A DNA stretch of 64,000 bases from Dyella_A ginsengisoli (GCF_044904665.1 NZ_JADIKM010000004.1:124001-188000); one strand, 5' to 3'; numbered from the stretch's first letter, positions 37,643 to 46,169 are shown. Numbers and translations: made by a program. Notes: generated from the letters alone by a model not told the origin.

Positions 37643-37693
37643 AACGGGGTTAGGTTCACTTTCTGACCATTGATCAGTGAACCTGACCCCGTT
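37643..37693. repeat. Family A palindrome, with extra left half
   Basis: AACGGGGTTAGGTTCACTT, loop TCTGACCATTGAT, then CAGTGAACCTGACCCCGTT. A second AACGGGGTC half lies just before it (37632-37640). The loop equals that of 18417. Confidence 0.9.
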
Positions 37694-37711
37694 CGGCCCT
37701 TTTACTCCTTG

Positions 37712-37746
37712 GGTGAAAACAGGAGTGAGCTGACTCCTGTTCTCAC
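37712..37746. terminator. Hairpin downstream of the SDR gene
   Basis: AACAGGAGT (37718-37726) and ACTCCTGTT (37733-37741) form a perfect stem, extended by GGTG/CACC. It lies 72 bases beyond the stop of the minus-strand SDR gene, so it can end that transcript. Confidence 0.5.
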
Positions 37747-37817
37747 CTGTTCCGCAACAGTAGCTTTCGGGTTCGCCTCTGTGGCTTACAGAGGAGCGGT
37801 GGAGAGCGCGTCAGCGG

Positions 37818-38576
37818 TTACACCTGCGCCTGGCCACCATCGACAAAAAGCTCGGTGCCGTTGACGAAGCTGGCGTCATCGGAGGCGAGGAACACGGCAG
37901 CGCGCGCGATCTCGATCGGCTCCCCCACGCGGCCCAGCGGTACCTGCGTGGCGAGGAAGTCGAGCAGCCCCTGCTGCTGGGCCGCATCCGGTCCGGCGAG
38001 GTCGACCAGGCCCGGGGTGCGCGTGGGGCCAGGGCTCAGCGTGTTGAAGCGAATCCTGCGGCTCTTGTCGACGTCGAGAATCCAGTTGCGGACGAACGAC
38101 CGAACGGCGGCCTTCGATGCGCCATAGACGCTGAAAGCAGGCGTGCCGGTGGTCGCGGCGGTGGAGCCGGTCAGGATGACGGAGGCCCCTTCGCCCAGGA
38201 TGGGCAGCAAGGTCTGCACGGTGAACAAGGTGCCCTTGACGTTGCGGTTGAAGGTGTCGTCAAAGTGTTCCTCGGTGATGTCCCCCAGCGGCAGCATGGA
38301 GCCGCCACCTGCGTTGACGAACAGCACGTCCACTCGCCCCTGTTCGCTCTTGATGCGGTCGACGAGGTGCTGAAGGTCGCCGAGCTTCGCCGAGTCCACC
38401 GGGACGGCGATGGCCTGCGGGCCGATGGAGGCCGCCGCGGCATAGAGCTCTGCCTTGCGGCGACCGGTGATGTAGACAGTGGCGCCCTCCAGGGCGAACT
38501 GGCGGGCGGTTTCCAGACCGATGCCGGTGCTTCCGCCGGTGACGACCGCGATCTTGTTTTCGAGCTTGCGTGACAT
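37818..38576 (-). CDS. Short-chain dehydrogenase/reductase
   Basis: 252 residues, classical SDR length. Cofactor motif TGGSTGIG (residues about 14-21), NAGG near 90, catalytic Ser in ILTGSTAATTG and YGASK (Tyr-x3-Lys), and a C-terminal NGTELFVDGG. It is an NAD(P)-dependent oxidoreductase; substrate unknown. It is divergent from the LysR gene at 38675 across 98 bases, which is probably its regulator. Confidence 0.94.
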   Translation of the reverse strand: MSRKLENKIAVVTGGSTGIGLETARQFALEGATVYITGRRKAELYAAAASIGPQAIAVPVDSAKLGDLQHLVDRIKSEQGRVDVLFVNAGGGSMLPLGDITEEHFDDTFNRNVKGTLFTVQTLLPILGEGASVILTGSTAATTGTPAFSVYGASKAAVRSFVRNWILDVDKSRRIRFNTLSPGPTRTPGLVDLAGPDAAQQQGLLDFLATQVPLGRVGEPIEIARAAVFLASDDASFVNGTELFVDGGQAQV

Positions 38577-38674
38577 GGGTAGTACCTATGGGTTGGTGAC
38601 TGATGGCGAAAAGGTATCGACGAAGGGCATGTAACTAAATAGAATCAAATGAAATACATCGTTGCAAAATTGAC

Positions 38675-39601
38675 ATGTCAAAGCTGCCGGACTTTGAAGG
38701 ACTCGCCCTGTTCGCCAAGGTCGCCGAATGCCGCTCCTTCCGGGCCGCGGCACGCGAGCTCGATCTTTCGGTGCCGACGCTTTCGCGGGGAATCGCCCGG
38801 CTGGAAAAGCGACTGGGCGCGCGCGTGTTCAATCGGACGTCCCGCCAGCTCGCGCTGACGGCTTTCGGTACCAGTCTGCTGGGGCGGGCGACGCAGCTTT
38901 ACCGTGATGCCGAGGAGGCCGAGGCACTGGCGCGGGATCAGTCCGCATCCCCGCGCGGGACGGTGCGTCTTGCCGTGCCGATGACCTTCGGCGTGCGTTG
39001 GGTCGCCCCCTTGCTCCCAGGGTTGCTCGAGCGCTATCCGGAGTTATCTGTAGACCTGCATTTGTCCGATGCCGTGGTGGACGTCGTTGGCGACGGCTTC
39101 GACGCGGCCCTGCGCATTGCGTCACTGCCCGATTCGTCGCTGGCCGCAAGACTGCTTTGCAAGGTATCGCGGTTTACCGTGGCGGCGCCGGCTTACGTAA
39201 AGCGCTACGGCACGCCGAAACACCCACGTGACCTGGACCCTTCTCACTGCCTTGCCTACGCGTTTCGTGCGGGAAGCGACGCGTGGCGCTTCCGCAACGG
39301 CCGCAAGGAAGAAGTGGTCCATCCGATGGGGCGGCTGCGCGCGACCAATTCGGAGGCACTGCTACCGGTGTTGCTGGCCGGCCAGGCTGTCGCCGCGTTG
39401 CCCGAGTTCATGGCCGCCGAGTATCTGCGTGATGGCCGCCTGCTGCCGTTGCTTGCGGACTGGCAGCAGCCTGGCGGCGGCCTGTACTTCGTGTCGCCAA
39501 CCACACGCAATCGACCGGCGAAGGTGGAAGTGGTGGCCAATTACTTCACTGAAGTGCTCAGCGACCCGGTCTGGCGGTGGCCGAGTCGGTCGAAAAAATG
39601 A
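38675..39601 (+). CDS. LysR family transcriptional regulator
   Basis: 308 residues. N-terminal HTH: DFEGLALFAKVAECRSFRAA, LDLSVPTLSRGIARLEKRLGARVFNRTSRQLALT; then the effector domain (VRLAVPMTFGVRWVAPLLPG; PDSSLAARLLCKVSRFTVAA). The divergent SDR gene is the likely target. Confidence 0.93.
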   Translation: MSKLPDFEGLALFAKVAECRSFRAAARELDLSVPTLSRGIARLEKRLGARVFNRTSRQLALTAFGTSLLGRATQLYRDAEEAEALARDQSASPRGTVRLAVPMTFGVRWVAPLLPGLLERYPELSVDLHLSDAVVDVVGDGFDAALRIASLPDSSLAARLLCKVSRFTVAAPAYVKRYGTPKHPRDLDPSHCLAYAFRAGSDAWRFRNGRKEEVVHPMGRLRATNSEALLPVLLAGQAVAALPEFMAAEYLRDGRLLPLLADWQQPGGGLYFVSPTTRNRPAKVEVVANYFTEVLSDPVWRWPSRSKK

Positions 39602-39629
39602 TCCTGGAGGAGGGCAGGACTCAGGAAAA

Positions 39630-39680
39630 AACGGGGTCAGGTTCACTTATTCCCTGGTTGAAAATTTACCTGGCCCCGTT
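39630..39680. repeat. Family A palindrome, diverged right arm
   Basis: AACGGGGTCAGGTTCACTT, loop region ATTCCCTGGTTGA, AAATTTACCTGGCCCCGTT; the right arm has three changes. It flanks the low-GC gene at 39748 on one side. Confidence 0.85.
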
Positions 39681-39747
39681 TGGTTTGGCGTTCTGAAATG
39701 AATCCGCCCCCGTTCTTGCATGCCCGGATAGTGGCCGGGATCGAGAA

Positions 39748-40218
39748 TCAGATCGCAAGGGCGATATGGATAGCCCCATTTTGACCTATTGAGGCGACAA
39801 AGGTCCCGTGCGGATGAGGGCGTTCAACTACCAGCCGCTTTTGATTCAGTGTGCCCACCAGCGTATTGAACGCACCAGAGATTTCGGGGCTTTCGGAGTT
39901 TCGCCAGAGATCGATGCAACCGAATAAGACGATTTCGTCGGGTGCTGGATCCCCGATGTATTGCTCCACAAACGACGCATTGAGTGCGTCGAATTTCTTG
40001 TTGTTCGATATCATGACGAGATGTACGGCTTTTAGAACATTGCCATATCGCGCCACAACGCCTATGCATGACGTGAATGGCGAAAATTTTATCTCGGCTC
40101 CCTCGGCAAATTTTGCTTCGGTAAGATTATCTGCATTACCTTGCTTGATAGGATATGGCACGCCAGACCTCCAAAGATTGCTGGTTGAGTTGCTTGGTAA
40201 ATTCCATTTGTGGTGCAC
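39748..40218 (-). CDS. Unknown protein with CNF/CheD-like Cys-His pattern
   Basis: 156 residues, AT-richer than neighbours. FTSCIGVVARYGNVLKAVHL contains Cys and His 15 residues apart within an alternating strand pattern, the spacing of the catalytic pair of CNF-type Rho deamidases; CheD glutamine deamidases use a similar fold. Further parts (IVLFGCIDLW; NQKRLVVERPHPHGTFVASI) look like beta strands. Activity is inferred only. Family A palindromes lie 67 bases beyond its stop and about 65 bases before its start, making a repeat-bounded single-gene unit. Start is uncertain. Confidence 0.55.
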   Translation of the reverse strand: MHHKWNLPSNSTSNLWRSGVPYPIKQGNADNLTEAKFAEGAEIKFSPFTSCIGVVARYGNVLKAVHLVMISNNKKFDALNASFVEQYIGDPAPDEIVLFGCIDLWRNSESPEISGAFNTLVGTLNQKRLVVERPHPHGTFVASIGQNGAIHIALAI

Positions 40219-40283
40219 GCCAATCTTTGTAGATTAGGGCGCCCCGCGGCCTCGGGACCAACTGCAGCGTCGCTTTTTTTGAT

Positions 40284-40334
40284 AGCGGGGTCGGGCTCAC
40301 TTATCTAGCGTTCTGAAGTGAATCTGACCCCGTT
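40284..40334. repeat. Family A palindrome
   Basis: AGCGGGGTCGGGCTCACTT, loop ATCTAGCGTTCTG, AAGTGAATCTGACCCCGTT. Confidence 0.85.
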
Positions 40335-40384
40335 CTTCTATTCGTTAGTGCGTATTCGGGCTTTGAACTTAGTCAAGACCAGAT

Positions 40385-40436
40385 AACGGTTTGTCAGGTT
40401 CACTTGCGAACACACGGAAGTGAGCCCGGCCCCGTT
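40385..40436. repeat. Family A palindrome, second of a close pair
   Basis: AACGGTTTGTCAGGTTCACT, loop GCGAACACACGG, AAGTGAGCCCGGCCCCGTT. It lies 50 bases after the previous copy; nothing else is seen between 40219 and 40543. Confidence 0.8.
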
Positions 40437-40543
40437 TGTCGAAGTTCTGACCCATGTTCTGGTTGTTGCGGTCTGACGAGGCGCGCCGGACAAGTGACCG
40501 CGGGCCCGGCTTGTAAACCCTGTTCGGCTACGATGCCTGCCCC

Positions 40544-41518
40544 ATGAATGCACTCTCTACCCCCAAAACCGTGGGTCTGCTCGCCTACGACGATATGCAG
40601 GCGCTGGACCTTGCCGGCCCCCTGGACGTGTTCGGTGGCGCGAATGCGTGCGCGCCTGGTGCGTCGCCCTACGAGCTTTGCGTCATCGGCATGCAGGCGC
40701 GGGCGGTGCGTGCGGAGAACGGGCTATCCATCGTGCCCGAGTACGCGCTGGAAGACGCGCCGCCGCTGGATACGCTGCTGATACCCGGCGGCATCGGCGC
40801 GCGCCTGGCTCTCCCGGGCGAAGCGCGCCTGCTCGACTGGCTGCGCGAGCGCGCCAGGGATACGCGGCGCATGGTGTCGGTTTGCACCGGGGTGTACGTA
40901 CTGGCGGCAGCCGGTTTGCTCGATGGCCGCCGCGTCACCACGCACTGGCGATATGCCGACGACCTTGCGCGTCGTTTTCCCGCGCTGCAGGTCGAAACGG
41001 ATCGGTTGTTCCTGCGTGACGGCTGCTTCGCCACGTCCGGCGGGCTGACAGCGGGTATGGACCTGGCGCTCGCGCTGGTGGAAGAAGACCTCGGCGCCCC
41101 CGTCGCCCTCGACGTGGCGCGGCAACTGGTGATGTACGTGAAGCGGCCCGGCAGCCAGGCGCAGTTTTCCGCGCCGCTCGCCGCGCAAGCGCAGGGCAGC
41201 GGCCGCATGGGCGCGCTGGTGGATTGGTTGCTGGGCCACCTGGACGAACCCATCGACATCGAGCGCATGGCCGGGCAGGTGGCGATGAGCACGCGCCATT
41301 TTCGTCGGATGTTCGCCGACACGTTCGGCACGACACCGGCACGTTTTGTCGAGAAGCTGCGGCTGGAACAGGCTTGCATCCGATTGACCCAGGGCCGTGC
41401 CCCGATCGGGCGCATCGCCTCGGGCGTGGGCTTCAACAGCGCCGATGCCTTCCGCCGCGCATTCCGTGCCCGATATGGCGTGACGCCAAACGACTACCGC
41501 GATCGATTTACCGGCTGA
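40544..41518 (+). CDS. GlxA-type regulator (DJ-1/PfpI domain + AraC HTH)
   Basis: 324 residues. The N-terminal half is a DJ-1/PfpI-like domain (VGLLAYDDMQALDLAGPLDV; TLLIPGGIGAR; SVCTGVYVLAAAGLL, with the elbow Cys). The C-terminal half is an AraC-type DNA-binding domain (PIDIERMAGQVAMSTRHFRR; GRIASGVGFNSADAFRRAFR). Such regulators sense small nitrogenous or unknown ligands. The cytochrome P460 gene follows on the same strand after 87 bases. Confidence 0.94.
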   Translation: MNALSTPKTVGLLAYDDMQALDLAGPLDVFGGANACAPGASPYELCVIGMQARAVRAENGLSIVPEYALEDAPPLDTLLIPGGIGARLALPGEARLLDWLRERARDTRRMVSVCTGVYVLAAAGLLDGRRVTTHWRYADDLARRFPALQVETDRLFLRDGCFATSGGLTAGMDLALALVEEDLGAPVALDVARQLVMYVKRPGSQAQFSAPLAAQAQGSGRMGALVDWLLGHLDEPIDIERMAGQVAMSTRHFRRMFADTFGTTPARFVEKLRLEQACIRLTQGRAPIGRIASGVGFNSADAFRRAFRARYGVTPNDYRDRFTG

Positions 41519-41605
41519 CCGCTGGCCGGAATCGTCGTTTCTTTGTCCTTCGCGGATTGCATCCAGGCAGGAGAATCCCATTGCCCTTTCTGTCGGAGAA
41601 CACCC

Positions 41606-42235
41606 GTGCTGTTGAAGCCGCTTTGCCTGCTGCTGAGTGCCGTGATGGCGACCACTTCGTTCGCCGCGACCGCCGATGATCAGGTCGCGGTGGATCCGCA
41701 TGGTCCGGCCTACACCGCTGATGGAAGGTTGATCGCGCCTGCGGACTATCGCGAGTGGGTATATCTCAGCTCCGGTCTGGACATGAGCTACAACCCGAAG
41801 GCCATGGCTTCGCCCAGCCCGATGTTCGACAACACCTTCGTCAATCCCGAAAGCTACCGGGCTTTCGCGAGCACCGGCCGCTGGCCGGACAAGACCGTGA
41901 TCGTGCTGGAAGTGCGTGGCTCGGCGGGTAAAGGCTCGATCAACCAGCGCGGCCACTACCAGAGCGGCGGTGTACAGGGCATGGAAGTGCACGTGAAAGA
42001 CACCGCGCGGTTTCAGGGCGGCTGGGCGTTCTTCAGCTTCGACGACGGTGCCGCGCCGGCGAAGCAGATCCCGGTTGCCGAGGCCTGTTACACCTGCCAC
42101 AGCGCGCATGCCGCCGTCGACACCACGTTCGTGCAGTTCTATCCGACGCTGTTGCCCATCGCGCAGCAGCATTCCACGCTGAGCGCGGCATACCTGAAGG
42201 ACACGGCGGAACTGGTTGGGTCGCCAGCAAGGTGA
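41606..42235 (+). CDS. Cytochrome P460 family protein
   Basis: 209 residues from a GTG at 41606 with GGAG nine bases before it. A signal peptide ends near SFAATAD. P460 landmarks: DYREWVYLSSGLDMSYNP, SAGKGSINQRGHYQSGGVQG and the haem motif CYTCH near residue 165, followed by HAAVDTTFVQFYPTLL. The family oxidises hydroxylamine or binds nitric oxide in the periplasm; some members are plain c-type cytochromes. The partner regulator upstream may control it. Confidence 0.92.
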   Translation: MLLKPLCLLLSAVMATTSFAATADDQVAVDPHGPAYTADGRLIAPADYREWVYLSSGLDMSYNPKAMASPSPMFDNTFVNPESYRAFASTGRWPDKTVIVLEVRGSAGKGSINQRGHYQSGGVQGMEVHVKDTARFQGGWAFFSFDDGAAPAKQIPVAEACYTCHSAHAAVDTTFVQFYPTLLPIAQQHSTLSAAYLKDTAELVGSPAR

Positions 42236-42245
42236 GCGCGAAACA

Positions 42246-42291
42246 GCGAAACAGGGGTCAGGTTCGACTTTTCGATCAGTTATGAGCTTTA
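42246..42291 (-). pseudogene. RAYT1 3' stub with family B half-repeat
   Basis: CAGGGGTCAGGTTCGACTTT followed by TCGATCAGTTATGAGCTTTA matches the 3' ends of the RAYT1 copies at 18126 and 24165. Only the last dozen codons remain. Confidence 0.7.
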
Positions 42292-42306
42292 CGTCAGAAA
42301 CAACCG

Positions 42307-42357
42307 AACGGGGTCAAATTCATTTATCTAGTCTGTGGAAGTGAGACTGACCCCTGT
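42307..42357. repeat. Family A palindrome, degenerate
   Basis: AACGGGGTCAAATTCATTT, loop ATCTAGTCTGTGG, AAGTGAGACTGACCCCTGT. Loop start resembles 40284 (ATCTAG). Confidence 0.75.
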
Positions 42358-42420
42358 AATGACCCAGCGGTCCCTGCACAGGTCGGGCCGCTAAAGCAGA
42401 AGCCTCGGCGGGTGTCCTCG
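42355..42420. repeat. Dispersed repeat E, copy 1
   Basis: GTAATGACCCAGCGGTCCCT, GCACAGGTCGGGCCGC, GCAGAAGCCTCGGCGGGT aligns with 59418-59475. No coding function seen. Confidence 0.6.
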
Positions 42421-42469
42421 TGCCCGGTTACTGGTGTGGGCGCCGGTGGTTTTACAGCGCGATCTGAAG

Positions 42470-42540
42470 CAGGGGGAAAGGTGGACCTTCTTGAAGCGAG
42501 CGCCGTGAAACTTCGACGCTGACCACCGGCTTTTCGGGTG
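42470..42540. repeat. Family D repeat
   Basis: AGGTGGACCTTCTTGAAGCG, then GTGAAACTTCGACGCTGACC and GGCTTTTCGG. This is the longest clear D copy. Confidence 0.65.
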
Positions 42541-42614
42541 GCTATCATGGCGAAGGTCTGCGGGCTTACGCCGGCCTCTATTTCGCACGTCCATTGTCAC
42601 CAAGGAGCCGACGC

Positions 42615-43031
42615 GTGGTGAGGAAGACATCGCTGACAGAAGTCCTGAAGACGCTTCAACATCTGCCCGACCGGACGCCGGAGATGGCGTTCACCGGAGA
42701 GGCGGACGCAGCGTTTTCGGACATCGCTCCCTATCGGGATGGCGTGATAGCGGTTGGCTTCTACTCGGGCAGCAGCGAGTGGGAGCGCCATCCCGACGGG
42801 GACGAGATTGTGATGGCGATCGAGGGGCACACGACGCTTGTGTTGCTGGAACAGGGCGAGCGACACGTCATCCCGCTAGGCCCGGGGGAATTGGTGGTTG
42901 TGCCTCAGGGTTGCTGGCACCACTTCGAAAGCGCGGCGAACCTGAAAGTCATGAGCGTCACGCCGCAACCGACCGAGCATACGCTGCACGACCCGACAGC
43001 TCAGAAGGAAGCAGGGGTCAGGTTACTCTGA
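42615..43031 (+). CDS. Cupin domain protein with repeat-derived C-terminus
   Basis: 138 residues from the GTG at 42615, AAGGAG eight bases upstream. A single cupin barrel: SEWERHPDGDEIVMAIEGHT, LEQGERHVIPLGPGELVVVP and GCWHHFESAA, with the His/Glu metal ligands. Small-molecule binding or isomerase activity is possible; unknown. The last codons (EAGVRLL) and the TGA lie in a repeat half (AGGGGTCAGGTTACTCTGAC), so the original C-terminus may have been replaced. Confidence 0.82.
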   Translation: MVRKTSLTEVLKTLQHLPDRTPEMAFTGEADAAFSDIAPYRDGVIAVGFYSGSSEWERHPDGDEIVMAIEGHTTLVLLEQGERHVIPLGPGELVVVPQGCWHHFESAANLKVMSVTPQPTEHTLHDPTAQKEAGVRLL

Positions 43032-43130
43032 CCACTTTGACCCTTGTCTCCGCTTGACACACGAAACGGCTTTTAGGTTTCCAGGGGAGCGCAATCTGGC
43101 ACCGTCAGATAGCTTCAATCCGGACAACCG

Positions 43131-43350
43131 AACGGGGTCAGGGTCACTTATCCGCGCGTGGCGGTCGGTGAGCCGGGCGGATGCCGGCGAAGCGCCGGGT
43201 TTTGGCCTCCACCATGGCGCGGAAGTCGTCGCGGCCCAGCGCGCGTTGCTGTTTCAGGTAGGTGCGTATCGCGGCGAAGTCGTGGTCGGACAACACTTCG
43301 CGCAGCAGTTGTCGGTAGGCCTCGGGGTAAAGGGGACGGGGGCAATTCAC
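43131..43350 (-). pseudogene. RAYT3 C-terminal fragment between repeat halves
   Basis: Encodes YRQLLREVLSDHDFAAIRTY, LKQQRALGRDDFRAMVEAKT and RRFAGIRPAHRPPR, the C-terminal part of a RAYT different from RAYT1 and RAYT2. A family A half (AACGGGGTCAGGGTCACTT) forms its 3' end; a family C-like sequence (AAAGGGGACGGGGGCAATTC, 43329-43348) marks its 5' break. No catalytic region remains. Confidence 0.75.
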
Positions 43351-43481
43351 TTTGGCTAACTCTCTCTGTTCCCTTTTCGCGTGCCGTAGCTTCCGATCAC
43401 CTGTTGTGCGATGGTCTTTGCGCCGAAGATGGTGTCCGACGCGGCAGCGCTCATGACACGCAACAGGGAAAGGTGGTCGTG

Positions 43482-44779
43482 ATGGGAAGAAGCCTTGAAG
43501 TGCTGTTGCGCCGGCTGTCGGTGCGGCAACGGATGATGGCTATCGTCGCGCTTCTGTTGCTGCCGCTTGCCGTGCTCAGTGGCGTAAGCATGGTGGTGTT
43601 GAACGAACAGGAGATGGCCTTTCGCGATTCGGTCGAGGAGTCGGTGCATGGGTTGCTCCCCTTGGCCACGCTGGAGCATTACCTCCAGCAGGCGCTGGTG
43701 GATGAGTTGCTGGCCGAGTCGCGCGACTCGGTGCCTGACTTTGCCGGTCTGACCCAGAATGTGGACAACAGCTTTTCGAGCATCCAGCTGGGCACGAACA
43801 GCAAGGATGTGCCGAAACAGATCATCGACGATGCGCAGAAAGCCTGGGTGCAGGCACGTCCATCGATTCGCCGCCTGGTTGAACAGGTGCGCGCCCAGCG
43901 CTTCAGTGGGGCGGTAGCCAGCGCGGACACGCGCACCGAGCTGGAGCGCGCCATAAAAGATATATCCAGCGCGCGAGCGAGCCTCTCCGGCGTGCTCAAG
44001 ACGCGCTACGAAAATGCTGCTGCCCAGCGCAGCCGTCAGTTGCACTGGCTGACGTGGAGTTGGCTGATCACCTTGACGGTGGCCGCGGTGCTGATCGTGA
44101 TCTTCCTGCGCTCTCTCCTGCGCCCCCTGCATGCGTTGACCCAGGCCGCCCGGCACATCGAGGAAGGTCAATCCGGTGTGCGTGTGGACGTCGACGGCCG
44201 CGACGAGCTGGCGGTGCTGGCCGACTGCTTCAACCGCATGACGGCCAACTGGGAGGCCACCCAGAGCCACCTGCAGACCGAGGTGATCAAGGACCCCCTC
44301 ACCGGAGTGCTCAACCGTCGCGGCATTCTTTCGCAGTTGGGCACCGAGCTGGACTCGCATCGGCTTCGGCAGCGACCGCTGAGCGTGCTGGCGATGGATC
44401 TGGATCGTTTCAAGTTCATCAATGATCACTACGGGCACAGCACGGGTGATCGCGCGCTGACCTGGGTGGCCACCACCATGCGCGGCCTGTTGCGCGAACA
44501 CGATCACCTGGGACGGCACGGTGGCGATGAATTCATCGCGGTCCTGCCGAACACGAGCCATGCCGTTGCGCTGGAAATTGCCGCATCAGCCAGCTCGTGC
44601 GCGAAGGAGCTGCGCGCGAAGCGGCCTACCCGGAGATAACCATCGGCGTCGCCACCGCGCCGGAAGATGGCGACCAGGCAGCATCCCTGCTGGAAGCCGC
44701 CGACGCCAGGCTTTACATGCAGAAGAAGCATCGCCGCACGACCGGGCCTGCGAGTGCAGCGTCTCCCACGACGGAGTAG
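43482..44779 (+). pseudogene. Diguanylate cyclase (HAMP-GGDEF), frameshifted near its end
   Basis: The first frame (to 44639) has two transmembrane helices (about residues 18-38 and 190-210), a periplasmic helical sensor, a HAMP-like segment and a GGDEF domain (DPLTGVLNRRG; MDLDRFKFINDHYGHSTGDR; RHGGDEFIAVLPN). Around 44583-44590 the frame breaks: LEIAA should continue with ISQLVREGAAREAAYPEITIG, found in another frame to 44779 (ARLYMQKKHRR). One base gained or lost explains this. The active-site signature is upstream of the break, but the last 60 residues of the domain are misread. A sequencing error cannot be excluded. Confidence 0.85.
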
Positions 44780-45168
44780 CACGAGAAGATCAGTCTCGCA
44801 TCGGCTTTCCGTCCGTCGCGGTGCGTGTCGAGACCGCAGAATGCCCAACTCCCTCCTGCCTGAGAACGTGTAGCAGAGCCATCGGTTTTGAGCGCATCGA
44901 CGATGGTCTGGGGGAGATCATCAAATGATCGCAAAAGCATGGGTCGGGCTTTTGCCATACCACGCGATGGCCCAGAGGGCGCCAGCCGGCCACTGGCGAT
45001 GACCAGAAGTTCCAGGCCTTTACGCACCTAGCTGGGAAGGGCCGTATACGATGGCTGCCTTCACAAACGGATGGTGGGTCGCACCGGGGCATGGAAGCAG
45101 CTTCGGGTGCGATTTGCTCAAAGTGGTCGCTGCCGACGAGGCGGCTTCCGTCGACTCAAGGACCTTTC
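44780..45168. other. Intergenic region, no supported gene
   Basis: Minus-strand frames here (such as 45027-44713) show no family, no start signal and no matching context. None of the repeat cores is present. Confidence 0.4.
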
Positions 45169-45681
45169 ATGGCAGATGTTCCCGTCGATCTTTATCGTTC
45201 CTGCAAGTCTTCCCACTGGGGCAAGACCGTGAGCAAGCGGGAACAGGCCTTCAAGTCCGCGCAGGGCAAGGGCAGCCTTCTCCCCGCCTATGTGGGTTTC
45301 ACTCGCGGTGACGGCTCGTTCCGGGCGCCCGATGTCACGACGTTCAAGGACAGCGCCGGGACGGTCTGGGTACGTGGCGTCGAGGACAGGGACGCGCGCA
45401 ATCGTGCCGAGGTGAGCTGGAAGGAAGGCGTCTCCGTAAGCACGTCGCCCGGCGGCTTCGGATACAGCGGATGGTTTTACTTCCTCGTGCCGGAGGGAAC
45501 ACCCGTACCGGATTCGCTGGACGTCAAGGCGACGCCCACGCGCAAGGACCCGGGCCATCACTCGATCCGGTGCCGCAACCTGATGCGCCAGGACGCCTAC
45601 GAGGGCGCCCTGGATACGCTGGCCCGCGCGGCGCTGGCCAGGGCCGTCGAGGCGGGCAAGCAGTCGTTCTGTCATTCCTAA
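45169..45681 (+). CDS. Tse2-like (ADP-ribosyltransferase-fold) toxin
   Basis: 170 residues from the ATG at 45169, preceded by AAGGA. Layout like the Pseudomonas Tse2 toxin: N-terminal VDLYRSCKSSHWGK, a central GDGSFRAPDVTTFKDSAGTVWVRG, then YFLVPEGTPVPDSLDVKATP and GHHSIRCRNLM...ALDTLARAAL. In Tse2 the comparable blocks build an ART-like toxin that acts in the cytoplasm. The gene for a Tsi2-like protein follows after 21 bases, which strengthens the call. No type VI secretion gene is in the window, so it may be secreted by a distant system or act as a stand-alone toxin-antitoxin pair. Confidence 0.72.
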   Translation: MADVPVDLYRSCKSSHWGKTVSKREQAFKSAQGKGSLLPAYVGFTRGDGSFRAPDVTTFKDSAGTVWVRGVEDRDARNRAEVSWKEGVSVSTSPGGFGYSGWFYFLVPEGTPVPDSLDVKATPTRKDPGHHSIRCRNLMRQDAYEGALDTLARAALARAVEAGKQSFCHS

Positions 45682-45702
45682 ACTTCTATAGGGCAAGGCC
45701 TC

Positions 45703-45969
45703 ATGCGAGCTATCAGTGAACGCGACCTGGCGGTGGTGATCCCGCTGCTGGCGGCCAAGATCCGCGACCTCACTCTCGAGTTGCGTGCGAGCCAGGCACG
45801 CGGAGGGGAGGCGTCGGATGATGTGGTGGAAGACCGCATGCAGATCCAGGAGATGCTCGAGCAGTACGACGGCATCCTCGATTCACTGCGCGACGAGTAC
45901 GAAGAGGGCTTGAAGGAGGGCATCCAGTTGCCCGCGTTCGATGACCTGGTCCGGCCATTCCAGCTCTAG
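45703..45969 (+). CDS. Tsi2-like immunity/antitoxin protein
   Basis: 88 residues, acidic and helical, with two antiparallel-helix segments: VVIPLLAAKIRDLTLELRAS and EMLEQYDGILDSLRDEYEEG, ending LPAFDDLVRPF. This is close in length and layout to Tsi2, the coiled-coil immunity protein of Tse2 (helix, loop, EQ-L-YD---D-L---YE--L pattern, LP-YD-L- end). The tight linkage to the Tse2-like gene is the main support. It should neutralise that toxin by direct binding. Confidence 0.72.
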   Translation: MRAISERDLAVVIPLLAAKIRDLTLELRASQARGGEASDDVVEDRMQIQEMLEQYDGILDSLRDEYEEGLKEGIQLPAFDDLVRPFQL

Positions 45970-46169
45970 GCAGACTCAATGCAGGGAGGCTCCAGCTTCT
46001 TCAGGCCGGGCCAATGGGGGGCGTCTGGCCCACAAGACGAGCTGAGCAGACCCGCTGACCTCCGTGATGCGAGTTGAGCGTGCGCTTGACGCGCGTGATA
46101 GCGCTCGCTGATCAGTCAGGCGTCAGCGTGCGCGTTCCCGTCTGTCCCCTTTGAAAGTTCTGATCAATC

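Noticed and set aside
32812..42357. Regularly recurring palindromes considered as a CRISPR-like array
   Set aside because: Copies are separated by kilobases and genes, not by 30-40 base spacers, and no cas gene is present.
44713..45027. 104-codon minus-strand frame between the diguanylate cyclase and the toxin gene
   Set aside because: No start signal or family, and competing frames look equally plausible; left as intergenic.
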